Notes: generated by a model from the sequence alone, not told the origin. A stretch of DNA of 64,000 bases from Robertmurraya kyonggiensis (GCF_005116465.1 NZ_SWBM01000002.1:248001-312000), one strand, 5' to 3'; shown: positions 1 to 9,013, numbered from the stretch's first letter. Translations and numbers: made by a program.

Positions 1-465
1 AATTACTATGAAATTTCCAAGGAACCAATTGATATTCAAGCAATAATCGATAAAGTCGTTCAGCGAGATGCTGGAGCCATTACGACGTTTATTGGAACTG
101 TTCGTGAATTAACAAAAGGGAAAAAGACGCTCTTTTTAATATATGAAGCTTACGAATCAATGGCGGTAAAGAAGCTGGCACAAATCGGTCAGGAAATCGA
201 AGAAAAGTGGCCAAATTCGAAGGTTGCGATTACGCATCGTGTAGGCAAGCTAGATATTACTGATGTCGCGGTTGTGATTGCAGTTTCGACGCCTCACCGT
301 GCCGATGCTTATGAGGCAAACCGTTATGCAATTGAGCGCATCAAGGAAATCGTCCCAATTTGGAAGAAAGAGCATTGGGAAGATGGAGAAGAGTGGATTG
401 GTGACCAGCTTGAAAAGGTTTCATATCCAACTGGAAAACCAGAGGGGGCAGATTTGCATGAATAA
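1..465 (+). CDS. moaE: Molybdopterin synthase catalytic subunit MoaE (5' truncated by window edge)
   Basis: The frame is open from base 1 to a TAA at 463-465, leaving 154 residues, so only the first few codons are missing. MoaE is the large subunit of molybdopterin synthase; with thiocarboxylated MoaD it converts precursor Z (cPMP) to molybdopterin in the cytoplasm. Visible family marks are GTVRE, the KKT stretch followed by YEAYE.MA, the STPHR.DA segment and the C-terminal PIWKKEHW region that carries active-site lysines. The stop overlaps the moaD start by 8 bp, so the two subunits are translationally coupled. Family assignment is firm; the true start lies outside the window. Confidence 0.93.
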   Translation, partial: NYYEISKEPIDIQAIIDKVVQRDAGAITTFIGTVRELTKGKKTLFLIYEAYESMAVKKLAQIGQEIEEKWPNSKVAITHRVGKLDITDVAVVIAVSTPHRADAYEANRYAIERIKEIVPIWKKEHWEDGEEWIGDQLEKVSYPTGKPEGADLHE

Positions 466-691
466 AATTTTATTTTTTGCCCATTTGAAGGATGCGGTTG
501 GGGAAGAATCTATTCGTATCGATGTTTCAGGCAAAACCGTTGCAGAAGTCAAAGAATTTCTTGCTAAGGAATACGAGCTTCAGAAGCTGGATACGGCGAT
601 GACAGCTGTGAATGAAGAGTTTGCTGGTGATGAAGAGGTCATCGAGCAGGGTGATGAAATTGCTTTTATCCCACCGGTTAGTGGTGGTTGA
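458..691 (+). CDS. moaD: Molybdopterin synthase sulfur carrier subunit MoaD
   Basis: This 77-residue ubiquitin-like protein ends in the diagnostic Gly-Gly (PPVSGG). The C-terminal glycine is adenylated by a MoeB-type enzyme, converted to a thiocarboxylate and donates sulfur inside the MoaE/MoaD complex. The ATG at 458 overlaps the end of moaE and sits at the normal family length; a longer open frame from 278 would run through moaE and is rejected. The adenylating enzyme is encoded immediately downstream, after a terminator-like hairpin. Confidence 0.93.
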   Translation: MNKILFFAHLKDAVGEESIRIDVSGKTVAEVKEFLAKEYELQKLDTAMTAVNEEFAGDEEVIEQGDEIAFIPPVSGG

Positions 692-701
692 AGTTTGAGT
701 G

Positions 702-729
702 CTGTCCATTTTCAGATGGGCAGTTTTTT
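702..729 (+). terminator. Rho-independent terminator after moaD
   Basis: An 8-bp stem (CTGTCCAT pairing with ATGGGCAG, one G-U pair) is followed by six T. It lies between moaD and moeB, so moeB may be only partly co-transcribed. Confidence 0.6.
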
Positions 730-748
730 GTAGGAAGGGGTTTGCAGG

Positions 749-1768
749 ATGGATGAGCGCTATTCAAGACAAATGCTATTTGCGCCGATTGGAGAACAAG
801 GTCAAGCGAAAATCTGCACGAAGCATGTGTTAATGATAGGGGCTGGGGCACTTGGCTCGAGCAATGGTGAAGTATTGACGCGTGCAGGAATAGGGAAATT
901 GACGATTGTTGATCGTGATTATGTGGAAGCGAGCAACCTTCAAAGGCAACAACTTTATACCGAAGAGGATGTGGAGCAGAAGTTGCCAAAAGCAGTAGCG
1001 GCAAAACGACGGCTGAAGGCGATTAATTCGAATGTGGAGATTCGTGCTGTGGTAGGAGATGCAACGCCTGAAATGTTGGCGGAGCTTGTGGGTGATGTTG
1101 ATCTAATCCTTGATGCCACCGACAATTTTGAAACGCGCATGGCGATTAATGATATTTCGCAAAAATTTAAGATTCCATGGATTTACGGAGCCTGTGTAGG
1201 TAGCTTCGGAATGAGTTTTACGATTCTCCCAGGGCAAACTCCTTGCTTGAACTGTTTGTTAAAAACGCTCCCTGTTCAAGGAATGACCTGTGATACAGTT
1301 GGGATTATCGCGCCGACGGTACAAATGGTGGTGGCCCATCAAACGGCAGAGGCTTTGAAGGTTTTGGTGGAGGATTACGAAGCGATTCGGAGCTCATTCG
1401 TAAGCTTTGACTTATGGAGAAATCAGTATAGCAGCATAAAGATGTCGAAGGCGAAAGACAAAGGCTGTTTATCGTGCGGAGAAGCTCCTACGTACCCGTA
1501 TTTGGAACAAGAGAACCTGATGAGGTCAGAAGTGTTGTGTGGTCGTGATACTGTGCAAATACGCCCTCCTAAGCACGGAGACGTGGATTTGGATGAATTG
1601 TCTACGCATCTTAGTGCTCTTCGTTATGAAGTGAAAGGAAATCCATATTTGCTTTCGGTTGAAATGGATGGAAATCGTATGGTCATATTTAAGGATGGTC
1701 GAGCACTCATTCATGGTACGAAGGACATTGCTCAAGCACGGTCGATATATCAAAGATTACTAGGTTAA
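749..1768 (+). CDS. moeB: MoeB/ThiF-family adenylyltransferase
   Basis: This 339-residue E1-like enzyme probably adenylates the C-terminal glycine of MoaD for sulfur transfer. The nucleotide-binding motif GAGALGSSNGEVLTRAG lies near residues 32-48, followed by the VDRDYVE..NLQRQ segment that contacts ATP. Two CxxC pairs (PCLNC near residue 168 and GCLSC near 240) form the usual structural zinc site, and GMTCD holds the candidate catalytic cysteine. There is no C-terminal rhodanese domain. The start has a good AGGAAGGGG ribosome-binding site. The neighbours argue for MoeB rather than ThiF, although these families cannot be separated by motifs alone. Confidence 0.87.
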   Translation: MDERYSRQMLFAPIGEQGQAKICTKHVLMIGAGALGSSNGEVLTRAGIGKLTIVDRDYVEASNLQRQQLYTEEDVEQKLPKAVAAKRRLKAINSNVEIRAVVGDATPEMLAELVGDVDLILDATDNFETRMAINDISQKFKIPWIYGACVGSFGMSFTILPGQTPCLNCLLKTLPVQGMTCDTVGIIAPTVQMVVAHQTAEALKVLVEDYEAIRSSFVSFDLWRNQYSSIKMSKAKDKGCLSCGEAPTYPYLEQENLMRSEVLCGRDTVQIRPPKHGDVDLDELSTHLSALRYEVKGNPYLLSVEMDGNRMVIFKDGRALIHGTKDIAQARSIYQRLLG

Positions 1769-1776
1769 AATGGAGT

Positions 1777-1812
1777 AGACTCTTTTTGCATATGCTGCGA
1801 AAAGGGTCTTTA
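1777..1812 (+). terminator. Rho-independent terminator after moeB
   Basis: A 13-bp stem with two G-U pairs (AGACTCTTTTTGC with GCGAAAAGGGTCT) is followed by a short T-rich stretch. It closes the molybdopterin group. Confidence 0.65.
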
Positions 1813-1900
1813 TTAATATCTGGGAAATCTGTTAAAAGTCCCACTGGTTATGGATTTTCCCTTATAATAGGAGACAAGTGCTATAGGGGAGGTTACAGTT

Positions 1901-2647
1901 TTGACAAAAAGAGATGATGAAATCCTAGCGCAGCTGGAAGCGATTAGGAATGAATTAAAAGAAGGCAATCAGCAAACGGCTAGTACGGTTGCGGTTGAAA
2001 CATATAGAAAAACGCCAAGCCTCAAATTGGGTATGAAGAAGTGGCAATTGAAAATCATTCTACTGATTTTACTGTTCATGATTGTTGGAACTTTTATAGG
2101 GATTGGTTCCTATAAACTTTTTGCCGGTGCTGAGCCGAAGGTGGAAAAAGGAAGTTTCATAGAGAAAATGAAGGAACTTTCTTCCCTTGCTTCCTCTCAA
2201 GCCTTTGTCAAAGCAGTGATTGAAAAAGAGGATAACCAAATTTTCGGCAAGGAAATTACGACCAATATTCCTGGGACAAAAAGAAAAATTTTACTTGTGG
2301 TACCTGGTACCGTCACAGCAGGAGTTGATTTGGACGGTATCGATGGGGAACATGTTAGCATAAACGAAGAGGAAAAAACGCTCGAGATTACTTTGCCACA
2401 TGCTAAAATCATTCAGGAACCATCGTTAGAATTTGAACAGGTGCAAACCTACTCTGTTGAAGGAATTTTTCGAGCGGAAGTAGATTGGGAGGAAGCTTAC
2501 GAGCTTGCTGCTGAAGCAAAAACGCTCGTGAAGGAAGAAGCGATCGCTCAGGGGATATTGCAAATGGCTGAAACCAATGCAGAAAAAACCTTAAAGGAAT
2601 TCTATTCCCAATTGGGTTATGAAGTGAGTGTTCAGTATGAAGATTAA
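1901..2647 (+). CDS. DUF4230 membrane-anchored protein
   Basis: This protein of 248 residues has a TTG start behind a GGGGAGG ribosome-binding site. A short cytoplasmic N-terminus (residues 1-48) precedes one membrane segment near residues 50-74, and the remaining ~170 residues should lie outside the membrane. The exported part has the pattern of DUF4230 proteins, whose function is not known. Its end overlaps the start of ung, so the two are probably co-transcribed, but nothing links them functionally. The membrane topology is an inference from hydrophobicity and the positive-inside rule. Confidence 0.75.
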   Translation: MTKRDDEILAQLEAIRNELKEGNQQTASTVAVETYRKTPSLKLGMKKWQLKIILLILLFMIVGTFIGIGSYKLFAGAEPKVEKGSFIEKMKELSSLASSQAFVKAVIEKEDNQIFGKEITTNIPGTKRKILLVVPGTVTAGVDLDGIDGEHVSINEEEKTLEITLPHAKIIQEPSLEFEQVQTYSVEGIFRAEVDWEEAYELAAEAKTLVKEEAIAQGILQMAETNAEKTLKEFYSQLGYEVSVQYED

Positions 2648-3311
2648 TGTACAAAATGATTGGTATGAACAAATTGATTCTGAGTTTGAGAAGCCGTATT
2701 TTCAAGAGCTTCTTCGCTTTTTAGAAGAGGAATATAAGCATGAAGTCATCTATCCGGAAAAGGATGATGTGTTCAATGCGTTGGCTTATACTCCTTACCA
2801 TGATGTGAAAGTTGTCATTCTTGGACAAGATCCATACCATGGGCCAAATCAGGCTCATGGTTTAAGCTTTTCAGTCAAGAAGGGTGTGCCACTTCCTCCG
2901 TCTTTGAAAAATATTTACAAGGAGCTCGAAACGGACGTCGGGTGTGCAGTACCTGCCCACGGAGATTTAACTAAATGGGCTAGGCAAGGTGTATTGCTGT
3001 TAAATACAGTTCTCTCTGTACGTCAGGGAGCGGCTCATTCGCACAAAGGAAAAGGGTGGGAAGCCTTTACGGACCATGTGATTGCGCGCCTGAATGAGAG
3101 AGAAACCCCAGTTATTTTTGTTCTTTGGGGACTCCCAGCGCAAAAAAAGAAAAAACTGATCGATCAGAACAAACACTTTATTATCGAATCGGTTCATCCG
3201 AGTCCACTTTCTGTTTATCGTGGCTTCTTTGGGAGCAAGCCTTTTTCCAAAATTAATCAGTATTTGCGTGAATGGAAGCAGGAAGAGATTGATTGGGAGA
3301 TTGAAGGATGA
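2637..3311 (+). CDS. ung: Uracil-DNA glycosylase, family 1
   Basis: This enzyme (224 residues from ATG 2637) removes uracil from DNA in base-excision repair. It carries the family 1 water-activating motif [13 protein letters not shown], the uracil-binding region LLLNTVLSV and the HPSPLS DNA-intercalating loop near the C-terminus. A GTG nine bases upstream (2628) is a possible alternative start, but the ATG fits the family better. The start overlaps the DUF4230 gene and the stop overlaps the next small gene (ATGA), which indicates one operon. Confidence 0.96.
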   Translation: MKINVQNDWYEQIDSEFEKPYFQELLRFLEEEYKHEVIYPEKDDVFNALAYTPYHDVKVVILGQDPYHGPNQAHGLSFSVKKGVPLPPSLKNIYKELETDVGCAVPAHGDLTKWARQGVLLLNTVLSVRQGAAHSHKGKGWEAFTDHVIARLNERETPVIFVLWGLPAQKKKKLIDQNKHFIIESVHPSPLSVYRGFFGSKPFSKINQYLREWKQEEIDWEIEG

Positions 3312-3475
3312 AAGAAGAGCGAATTAATTGTTTTACATGCCGCCATTTTTATGTGACGTGGGACCCGAATTTTCCGAAGGGCTGCAAAGCGTTTCAGTTT
3401 AAAACACGACGTCTACCTGCACATGAGGTCATGAAAGCTTCTGGACAGCCGTGTTTAAAATATGAAAAGAAATGA
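3308..3475 (+). CDS. Small Cys-rich conserved protein downstream of ung
   Basis: This 55-residue protein starts at an ATG overlapping the ung stop (ATGA). It has four cysteines in the pattern CFTC - x15 - GCKAF - x20 - QPCLKYE, consistent with a small zinc-ribbon-like fold. Short proteins with the phrase [10 protein letters not shown] and this Cys layout accompany ung in many Bacillaceae and are often mislabelled as uracil-DNA glycosylase because of the neighbour. No enzymatic motif is present. The tight coupling to ung suggests, but does not show, a role in DNA or nucleotide handling. Confidence 0.8.
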   Translation: MKEERINCFTCRHFYVTWDPNFPKGCKAFQFKTRRLPAHEVMKASGQPCLKYEKK

Positions 3476-3523
3476 ATTTTGGTATAGTATAGGGATAGAA
3501 CAAATTACTTTGAGGTGGTCGGA

Positions 3524-3796
3524 TTGAACATTTCCGTGCAGAAACTGCTTGGGAAAATTGAAGAAGAGCTTAGACAAGCGAAATCAAGTGATTCTGAAGC
3601 TCGAATGAGAGAAAAGATATATGCAGTGAAAACATTGTGCGAATTAGTCCTTGAAGAACAATCTAGTTCCTCTAATACACTGCAGTCTTTTTCCACACCT
3701 GCTCCGATTCAAACGCAACGGATGAATCCTTATGGGCAAGTGCCAAAAATGAAAATTGATGAAGAATCGAATGGGGACTCGTTGTTTGATTTTTAA
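3524..3796 (+). CDS. ywdI: YwdI-family protein (DUF5327)
   Basis: This protein of 90 residues has an amphipathic helical N-terminal half (KLLGKIEEELRQAKSSDSEA) with many charged residues, and a low-complexity Pro/Ser C-terminus. It matches B. subtilis YwdI in size and position, between ung and ywdK. The TTG at 3524 is chosen because GAGGTGG lies five bases upstream; a GTG at 3515 would overlap that site. The function is unknown. Confidence 0.7.
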   Translation: MNISVQKLLGKIEEELRQAKSSDSEARMREKIYAVKTLCELVLEEQSSSSNTLQSFSTPAPIQTQRMNPYGQVPKMKIDEESNGDSLFDF

Positions 3797-3843
3797 GAGT
3801 TTCCTTACATAGGAATTTTTCAAGAACATAAGGGGGAAACAAA

Positions 3844-4215
3844 ATGAAGACTTTCATTATTTTAGGGGCAATTAATGCTTTTCTATCCGTTGCTTTAGGG
3901 GCCTTTGGAGCACATGGATTGGAAGGGAAGCTCGAGCCGAAGTATCTTGATATTTGGGAAAAAGCTGTGAAATATCAAATGTTTCATGCAACAGGATTAT
4001 TTATTGTAGGGATTTTACTTGGAAAATACCCTGCAAGTGCCCTATTATCTTGGTCTGGTTGGCTTTTATTTATCGGGATTATTTTATTTGCGGGAAGCCT
4101 TTATGTGTTAGCTGTCACGCAAATCTCTGTTTTAGGAGCGATTACGCCATTAGGTGGCTTGTCATTTTTAGCAGCCTGGATATTAATCATCATTGCTGCT
4201 GCAAAACTTATGTAA
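3844..4215 (+). CDS. ywdK: DUF423 small membrane protein (YwdK)
   Basis: This 123-residue hydrophobic protein has four predicted membrane segments. The N-terminal phrase GAFGAHGLEGKL is the DUF423 signature. The ribosome-binding site is AAGGGGG, seven bases before ATG. The gene keeps the B. subtilis order ywdI-ywdK-gerQ. The biochemical role of DUF423 proteins is not established. Confidence 0.88.
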   Translation: MKTFIILGAINAFLSVALGAFGAHGLEGKLEPKYLDIWEKAVKYQMFHATGLFIVGILLGKYPASALLSWSGWLLFIGIILFAGSLYVLAVTQISVLGAITPLGGLSFLAAWILIIIAAAKLM

Positions 4216-4219
4216 TAAG

Positions 4220-4255
4220 AAACGGGAACCTTCATTAGTCGAGGTTCCCGTTTTT
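4220..4255. terminator. Bidirectional terminator between ywdK and gerQ
   Basis: A perfect 11-bp stem (AACGGGAACCT with AGGTTCCCGTT) is flanked by A and T runs and serves the two convergent genes. Confidence 0.85.
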
Positions 4256-4257
4256 CG

Positions 4258-4713
4258 TTATCTTGGTGGATAAGTAGTCGCTGGAGCAGCTGCGTACGGA
4301 TATTCATATTCCAGCTCTTCATCAAAAGTAGCGTAGCCAAAGTAAACCATCGGGATCAGGTAACGTCTGCCAGACTCAGGGTCACTTAAGATCAAGTGAT
4401 CGCGCCCTGCTGCTTCAATAATGCCTCTGAAAACTTGGGTCGACGGACCTTCAGCCGAAACCGTATCAAACATCGCATAAACAGTGGCAAGTTTTCCTCT
4501 GTTTAACCTTAAGATATTTTCAATATAGGACTGCTCTAATGGGAGCTGCCCTGGTACCTGCTGTGCGACTCCTCCTTGTGTAGCACCAGCTGTCGGAAAT
4601 GTTCCTGTTGCCACAGGTGGAGTTGTCGCCTGTCCTTGAACCGCAGGCTGTGCATACCCATTTCCCTGATACCCGTATGCTCCTCTAGGGTAGTAATATG
4701 GATTATACGTCAA
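4258..4713 (-). CDS. gerQ: Spore coat protein GerQ
   Basis: This 151-residue coat protein has a Tyr/Pro/Gly/Gln-rich N-terminus (TYNPYYYPRGAYGYQ) and a conserved C-terminal domain (YIENILRLNRGK, VYAMFDTV, LIPMVYFGYATFDEE). In B. subtilis GerQ is cross-linked into the coat by transglutaminase and is needed for localisation of the cortex hydrolase CwlJ. It starts at TTG behind AGGAGGGGA on the minus strand. Expression in the mother cell is expected, but no confident sigma-E promoter was found upstream. Confidence 0.92.
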   Translation of the reverse strand: MTYNPYYYPRGAYGYQGNGYAQPAVQGQATTPPVATGTFPTAGATQGGVAQQVPGQLPLEQSYIENILRLNRGKLATVYAMFDTVSAEGPSTQVFRGIIEAAGRDHLILSDPESGRRYLIPMVYFGYATFDEELEYEYPYAAAPATTYPPR

Positions 4714-4841
4714 ATTGATTCCCCTCCTAAATTAGAAAAAATTGAAAAATCACGTGGACAAAATCGCATTATCATTAATATTCACTATTGCATTGTTATG
4801 ATTTTTTGAATTCGTTTATGACTAAAAAGGAGGGGAGATGG

Positions 4842-4874
4842 AAAAAAATGCCCTCAGTATAAACTGAGAGCATT
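4842..4874 (-). terminator. Terminator after hemQ (minus strand)
   Basis: Read on the minus strand, an 11-bp stem (ATGCTCTCAGT with ACTGAGGGCAT) is followed by seven T, just beyond the hemQ stop. Confidence 0.8.
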
Positions 4875-4885
4875 TCAGAATTTAA

Positions 4886-5629
4886 TTACACGTTTAAGAA
4901 GGATTGTACACGGTTTTCTTCAAGGATATTTCCTACAAAGAATGAACCGAATTCGCCGTAGCGAGCACTTACTTCATCAAAACGCATTTCATATACAAGT
5001 TTCTTGAATTGAAGGACATCATCTGAGAATAATGTTACGCCCCATTCATAGTCATCAAAACCAACAGAACCAGTAATGATTTGCTTAACTTTCCCCGCAT
5101 AGCCGCGTCCAATCATACCGTGGCTGCGCATTAGGCTACGTCTATCTTCCATTGGAAGCATGTACCAGTTATCTTCACCTTGGCGACGCTTGTCCATTGG
5201 ATAGAAGCAAACATATTTTGATTTTGGTAGAGTTGGATACAGGCGTTCCAACACAGCTGGATTTTGATAAGGGTCTTCGTCAGAAGGTAAATAATTGCTT
5301 AACTCAACAACTGACACATAAGAATGCATTGGGATTGTATACTCAGCTAATTTTGATTTGTTGAATTCTGTTTCAATCTCATTTAGCTCTTCCATTGTTG
5401 GACGCAAAAGCATCATCATGAAATCCGCTTTTTGACCAACAATTGTATATAATGCATGGCTACCTTTTTTATCTGCTTGTGCTGTGTTCCATTTATCAAC
5501 AAGCCCTAGAAATTCATCTATAGCCGCCTGTCTTTCTTCACTAGAAATCATTTTCCAAGTAGTCCAATCAACGGCACGGAAATCATGCAGACAATACCAG
5601 CCATCGAGTGTTTTTGCTGCTTCACTCAT
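4886..5629 (-). CDS. hemQ: Coproheme decarboxylase HemQ (chlorite-dismutase-like)
   Basis: This enzyme of 247 residues catalyses the last step of the coproporphyrin-dependent haem pathway of Gram-positive bacteria, decarboxylating coproheme to haem b. The [15 protein letters not shown] segment contains the conserved Tyr and Lys of the active site, and SHG contains the proximal histidine. The start has a TAGGAGTGAT ribosome-binding site. It lies divergent to pta, as in B. subtilis (ywfI). The old label chlorite dismutase is not appropriate for this clade. Confidence 0.94.
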   Translation of the reverse strand: MSEAAKTLDGWYCLHDFRAVDWTTWKMISSEERQAAIDEFLGLVDKWNTAQADKKGSHALYTIVGQKADFMMMLLRPTMEELNEIETEFNKSKLAEYTIPMHSYVSVVELSNYLPSDEDPYQNPAVLERLYPTLPKSKYVCFYPMDKRRQGEDNWYMLPMEDRRSLMRSHGMIGRGYAGKVKQIITGSVGFDDYEWGVTLFSDDVLQFKKLVYEMRFDEVSARYGEFGSFFVGNILEENRVQSFLNV

Positions 5630-5783
5630 TACCTATCACTCCTACTTATGTACTGAATTTTACCAAGATTACTATAACATAGTTTGTACAGTAAACATAT
5701 GAATAAACCTTGAACTTTCCATGAATTTCCTTTGTGGCGAAACGCCAAAATTAGAGAATTTTAGGAAAATAAGAACTTTTACC

Positions 5784-5798
5784 AAGAAAGCGATCTCA
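5784..5798 (+). promoter_or_regulatory. Candidate cre (CcpA) site upstream of pta
   Basis: The 15-mer AAGAAAGCGATCTCA matches the cre consensus WTGNAANCGNWNNCW at all fixed positions but one. Its centre is about 55 bp before the likely transcription start, the position used for activation of overflow-metabolism genes by CcpA in B. subtilis. Confidence 0.55.
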
Positions 5799-5811
5799 TT
5801 CGTAAGAATTC

Positions 5812-5839
5812 TTGAATTTTTATCTAGGAGGGGTATGCT
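5812..5839 (+). promoter_or_regulatory. Candidate sigma-A promoter of pta
   Basis: TTGAAT (5812-5817) and TATGCT (5834-5839) are separated by 16 bp. Transcription would start near 5846, shortly before the GGAGG site of pta. Confidence 0.5.
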
Positions 5840-5872
5840 AATTGAAGACAAGGATAAAAGGAGGATGTTCAC

Positions 5873-6847
5873 ATGAGTGATTTATTCCTAGGTTTAAAAG
5901 AAAAAGTTAGCAGCCAAAACGTTAAAATTGTTTTTCCAGAAGGATTAGACGAAAGAATTATTAAAGCTGCAGCAAGATTAGCAGAAGAAAAGGTACTTAC
6001 ACCAATTTTAGTTGGAAACGTTCAAGAAATCGAAGCAAAAGCGAAAGACTTGAATGTATCTGTTGTAGGAATGGAAATTTATGATCCGAAAAGCTATGCT
6101 CAGTTTGATGAGCTTGTTGCTTCATTTGTAGAAAGAAGAAAAGGCAAAGCTACAGAAGAAGACGCACGCAAAATTCTTTTAGATGAAAACTATTTCGGTA
6201 CTATGCTTGTACATACGAACAAAGCGGATGGACTTGTAAGTGGAGCGGCACATTCTACTGCAGATACAGTACGTCCAGCCCTACAAATTATTAAAACAAA
6301 GCAAGGTGTGAAAAAGACATCTGGCGTGTTCATCATGGTTCGTGGCGATGAGAAGTATGTCTTCGCTGACTGTGCGATCAATATTGCTCCAGACAGCCAA
6401 GATTTAGCTGAAATCGCGATTGAAAGTGCAAGAACAGCAGATATGTTCGACATTAACCCTCGCGTGGCAATGTTAAGTTTCTCTACAAAAGGTTCTGCAA
6501 AATCTCCAGAAACGGAAAAAGTAGCAGATGCTGTGAAAATTGCACAAGAAATGAGCCCAGAGCTTGTGCTAGATGGAGAATTCCAATTTGACGCTGCTTT
6601 CGTACCATCTGTAGCTGAAAAGAAAGCTCCAGATTCATCAATTAAAGGGGACGCGAACGTATTTGTATTCCCAAGTCTAGAAGCTGGTAATATCGGCTAC
6701 AAGATTGCTCAACGTCTTGGTAACTTTGAAGCAGTTGGACCAATCCTTCAAGGCTTAAACCGTCCAGTGAACGATTTATCAAGAGGCTGTAACGAAGAGG
6801 ATGTTTACAAACTTTCTCTAATCACAGCTGCTCAAGCGATTAACTAA
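5873..6847 (+). CDS. pta: Phosphate acetyltransferase
   Basis: This 324-residue enzyme interconverts acetyl-CoA and acetyl phosphate in the cytoplasm, the first step of acetate overflow. The length fits the short single-domain class typical of Bacillota. Conserved stretches include FPEGLDERIIKAA at the N-terminus, VSGAAHSTADTVRPALQII and the C-terminal NDLSRGCNEEDVY. AAAAGGAGGATG is an almost ideal ribosome-binding region. A cre-like site upstream suggests activation by CcpA. Confidence 0.96.
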   Translation: MSDLFLGLKEKVSSQNVKIVFPEGLDERIIKAAARLAEEKVLTPILVGNVQEIEAKAKDLNVSVVGMEIYDPKSYAQFDELVASFVERRKGKATEEDARKILLDENYFGTMLVHTNKADGLVSGAAHSTADTVRPALQIIKTKQGVKKTSGVFIMVRGDEKYVFADCAINIAPDSQDLAEIAIESARTADMFDINPRVAMLSFSTKGSAKSPETEKVADAVKIAQEMSPELVLDGEFQFDAAFVPSVAEKKAPDSSIKGDANVFVFPSLEAGNIGYKIAQRLGNFEAVGPILQGLNRPVNDLSRGCNEEDVYKLSLITAAQAIN

Positions 6848-6892
6848 TAAAATCTCCATTTTTAGGTGCTTTCATAATAAGACATAAGAATT

Positions 6893-6920
6893 GACGTATG
6901 AATTGGCATACGTCTTTTTC
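6893..6920 (+). terminator. Rho-independent terminator after pta
   Basis: A perfect 8-bp stem (GACGTATG with CATACGTC) is followed by TTTTT. Confidence 0.85.
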
Positions 6921-6975
6921 TTTTTTAGGTAATTATCGCTGTTGGGGAATAAGTTAAGTACCCTCGCAGATATAT

Positions 6976-7165
6976 AAGTAGAAAATTTTCCCTTAATCAG
7001 TAAATTTTATTAAAAAAGCAAAAATAGACGGAGGAATTCCGCCTATTGACTTGAAAAATACGATAATGGGGGATATTTCTTTGCTTAATCGGAAAATCTC
7101 CGCTTATCTACCTCTAAAACTAGCCAATTCACCATATAACAGAAAAATTTCCGCTTATTTTGCGT
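6976..7165 (+). repeat. Four-copy TCCGCTTAT element, copy A
   Basis: The 430-bp gap between pta and lipL holds four degenerate copies of a box of the form GGAAAATTTCCGCTTATT. The TCC cores are at about 6989, 7038, 7099 and 7150, giving spacings of 49, 61 and 51 bp. The same layout recurs at 26.3 and 57.2 kb. Several copies are internally palindromic (GGAGGAATTCCGCC). Nothing else is seen in this gap apart from the pta terminator and the lipL ribosome-binding site. Confidence 0.7.
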
Positions 7166-7277
7166 ATGCTGGGAACTTATTATGAGCTATACCAAAGCGG
7201 GATACCATTCTACTATGGACTAACATCTTTTCATGCTAAAATAGAGCAAGATCAGAAGAATAAAGGAGTACCACATT

Positions 7278-8123
7278 ATGAACGTCGGCCAAAATCTATT
7301 AGTTCAAAAAGTATGGAGAGTCATCGATCAGTCAGTTGTTGGCTTGCATGTGAGTGCACTGCAATCATTTGGAACGGATGATAGTTTATGTGCATCTGTT
7401 GGGGCAGGGCTGTCTCCTGCTACGGCCCGCTCATGGGTTCATCAGAAAACGATTGTACTTGGGATTCAAGATACGAGGCTAACACATTTACAGGACGGTT
7501 TGAACTATTTAAAAGAACAAGGCTATCAATATATAGTACGAAATTCGGGTGGACTTGCTGTTGTCCTTGATGAAGGTGTGCTCAATATTTCGCTCATTTT
7601 TCCGGATACAGATAAAGGAATTGATATCAACCGCGGCTATGATGCGATGCTCGCTTTAATTGAAGAGATGTTTGCGGATGCTGACGGAAAAATAGAAGCA
7701 ATGGAAATTGTGGGTTCCTATTGTCCGGGAAGCTATGATTTAAGTATCAATGGGAAAAAGTTTGCGGGCATCTCCCAGCGCAGATTGCGCCATGGAGTAG
7801 CGGTCCAAATCTATTTATGTGTCAATGGAAGCGGTAGCGAACGGGCCGAGTTAATTAAACACTTTTATACACTTGGAAAAAAGAATGTAGAAACGAAATT
7901 TGCTTACCCTGAAATTGAACCAGATGTGATGGCGTCGCTGTCCGAACTTCTTCAAAAGGAGCTTACTGTGCAGGATGTAATGCTGCGCTTTTTACAAGTA
8001 CTTCACAGCAAAAGTGAACAACTCTATTCGGGGACACTGACAGAAGAAGAGTTTGCTCTTTTTGAAGGCTACAACCAGCGCGTAATCGAGCGTAATGAAA
8101 AAGTCTTTTCCGATATAAAATGA
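7278..8123 (+). CDS. lipL: Octanoyl-[GcvH]:protein N-octanoyltransferase LipL
   Basis: This protein of 281 residues belongs to the lipoate ligase-like fold. LipL moves octanoyl groups from GcvH to E2 subunits of 2-oxoacid dehydrogenases. The acyl-accepting cysteine is Cys149 in [11 protein letters not shown], at the position known for B. subtilis LipL, and RNSGGLAVV and [11 protein letters not shown] are the substrate-pocket motifs. Position after pta matches ywfL. The ATG at 7278 has AAGGAGT upstream. Confidence 0.92.
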   Translation: MNVGQNLLVQKVWRVIDQSVVGLHVSALQSFGTDDSLCASVGAGLSPATARSWVHQKTIVLGIQDTRLTHLQDGLNYLKEQGYQYIVRNSGGLAVVLDEGVLNISLIFPDTDKGIDINRGYDAMLALIEEMFADADGKIEAMEIVGSYCPGSYDLSINGKKFAGISQRRLRHGVAVQIYLCVNGSGSERAELIKHFYTLGKKNVETKFAYPEIEPDVMASLSELLQKELTVQDVMLRFLQVLHSKSEQLYSGTLTEEEFALFEGYNQRVIERNEKVFSDIK

Positions 8124-8124
8124 T

Positions 8125-8165
8125 AAAAAGCCGTAAACAATTCTTTCTTGTTTACGGCTTTTTTT
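8125..8165. terminator. Bidirectional terminator between lipL and rsfA
   Basis: A long perfect stem (AAAAGCCGTAAACAA with TTGTTTACGGCTTTT) ends in a T run; it serves both convergent genes. Confidence 0.9.
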
Positions 8166-8206
8166 ATGAGACGTTGTTGCCAATCTTCTCCATTTTACTA
8201 GAAAAT

Positions 8207-8929
8207 CTATTCTGCTACTTTTTCTAGGTTACCATTACGGTCCATTTTAAAAGTGGAGGCCGGACGCTCTTCCTCTTCAAACAGCACAAGCTTTCTTGCT
8301 CGATTCATAATCTTCATTAATGTCTCGTAATCTTCTTGAATTGTGACTGCATTTTGTTCTAACTGCTCAATTTTCTTTTCGAGTTCTTGATTACTTCTAC
8401 GGATCTCTGCATTTTCACGCTTTAATCTTTCATTCTCGCTTTTAAAAATATCAACCTGAAAATTAGAACTACCTAGATTCTGTAAATACGAGATCACCAT
8501 ATCGAGATTCATGGCCCCACCAGTGACTACGCTTTTAGCGGACATTACTGGCATTGGTGGTGCTTCCAATTCTACTTCCATTTCATGGACGAGGCCCATA
8601 TCATTTTCGATTGGCTGAGATATATAGCTAATCTCATCAATGGATGGGACAGGCGGTGAGTATAATAGCTTTTTCTTTCCACCTTGCTCTTTTCCTAGCA
8701 TTCTTTGTCGTTGCTTACGTTGTTTCTTAGCAAGTTGTAACGCCTTTTCATAACGGTGGCGTACGACTGCGTTCCAGCGAAAGCCACATGCAGCAGAAGT
8801 TCGATTCAACTTATCTCCCACTTCTTCAAAAGCATTTAGCTGCGTACTTCCTTCCCGTACATGACGTAGTACCGTTTCAGCTAGCAATAAATCATTTTCA
8901 TCTGTCCATGCATCTTGACGTACTTTCAT
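8207..8929 (-). CDS. rsfA: Prespore-specific transcription regulator RsfA
   Basis: This 240-residue DNA-binding protein modulates sigma-F-dependent genes in the forespore. The N-terminus is a Myb/SANT-like domain ([32 protein letters not shown]), followed by a basic linker ([10 protein letters not shown]) and a long coiled coil (about residues 165-225, [15 protein letters not shown]) likely used for oligomerisation. The ATG at 8929 is chosen because AAGGGG lies eight bases upstream; an upstream start at 8950 would put that site inside the gene. A forespore-type promoter match lies upstream. Confidence 0.9.
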   Translation of the reverse strand: MKVRQDAWTDENDLLLAETVLRHVREGSTQLNAFEEVGDKLNRTSAACGFRWNAVVRHRYEKALQLAKKQRKQRQRMLGKEQGGKKKLLYSPPVPSIDEISYISQPIENDMGLVHEMEVELEAPPMPVMSAKSVVTGGAMNLDMVISYLQNLGSSNFQVDIFKSENERLKRENAEIRRSNQELEKKIEQLEQNAVTIQEDYETLMKIMNRARKLVLFEEEERPASTFKMDRNGNLEKVAE

Positions 8930-8983
8930 ATTCTTCAACCCCTTAAACAATAATAAACATGTTTGATTTCACCTGCTTACTCA

Positions 8984-9013
8984 CAGGATGACCAGATTTA
9001 CAAAGGTTTATAC
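8984..9013 (-). promoter_or_regulatory. Candidate forespore (sigma-G/F) promoter of rsfA
   Basis: On the minus strand GTATA and CATCCTG are separated by 18 bp, close to the sigma-G consensus (GNATR, 17-18 bp, CATNNTA) with a mismatch in the last base. B. subtilis rsfA is a forespore gene. Confidence 0.4.

Noticed and set aside
278-457. N-terminal extension of moaD
   Set aside because: The extension lies inside moaE in another frame; MoaD proteins are about 77-80 residues, and the ATG at 458 gives that size.
2299-2311. GGTACCTGGTACC palindrome in the DUF4230 gene
   Set aside because: It also occurs at 9237, but here it lies inside conserved coding sequence (VVPGTVT) and the flanks do not match, so chance is the simpler view.
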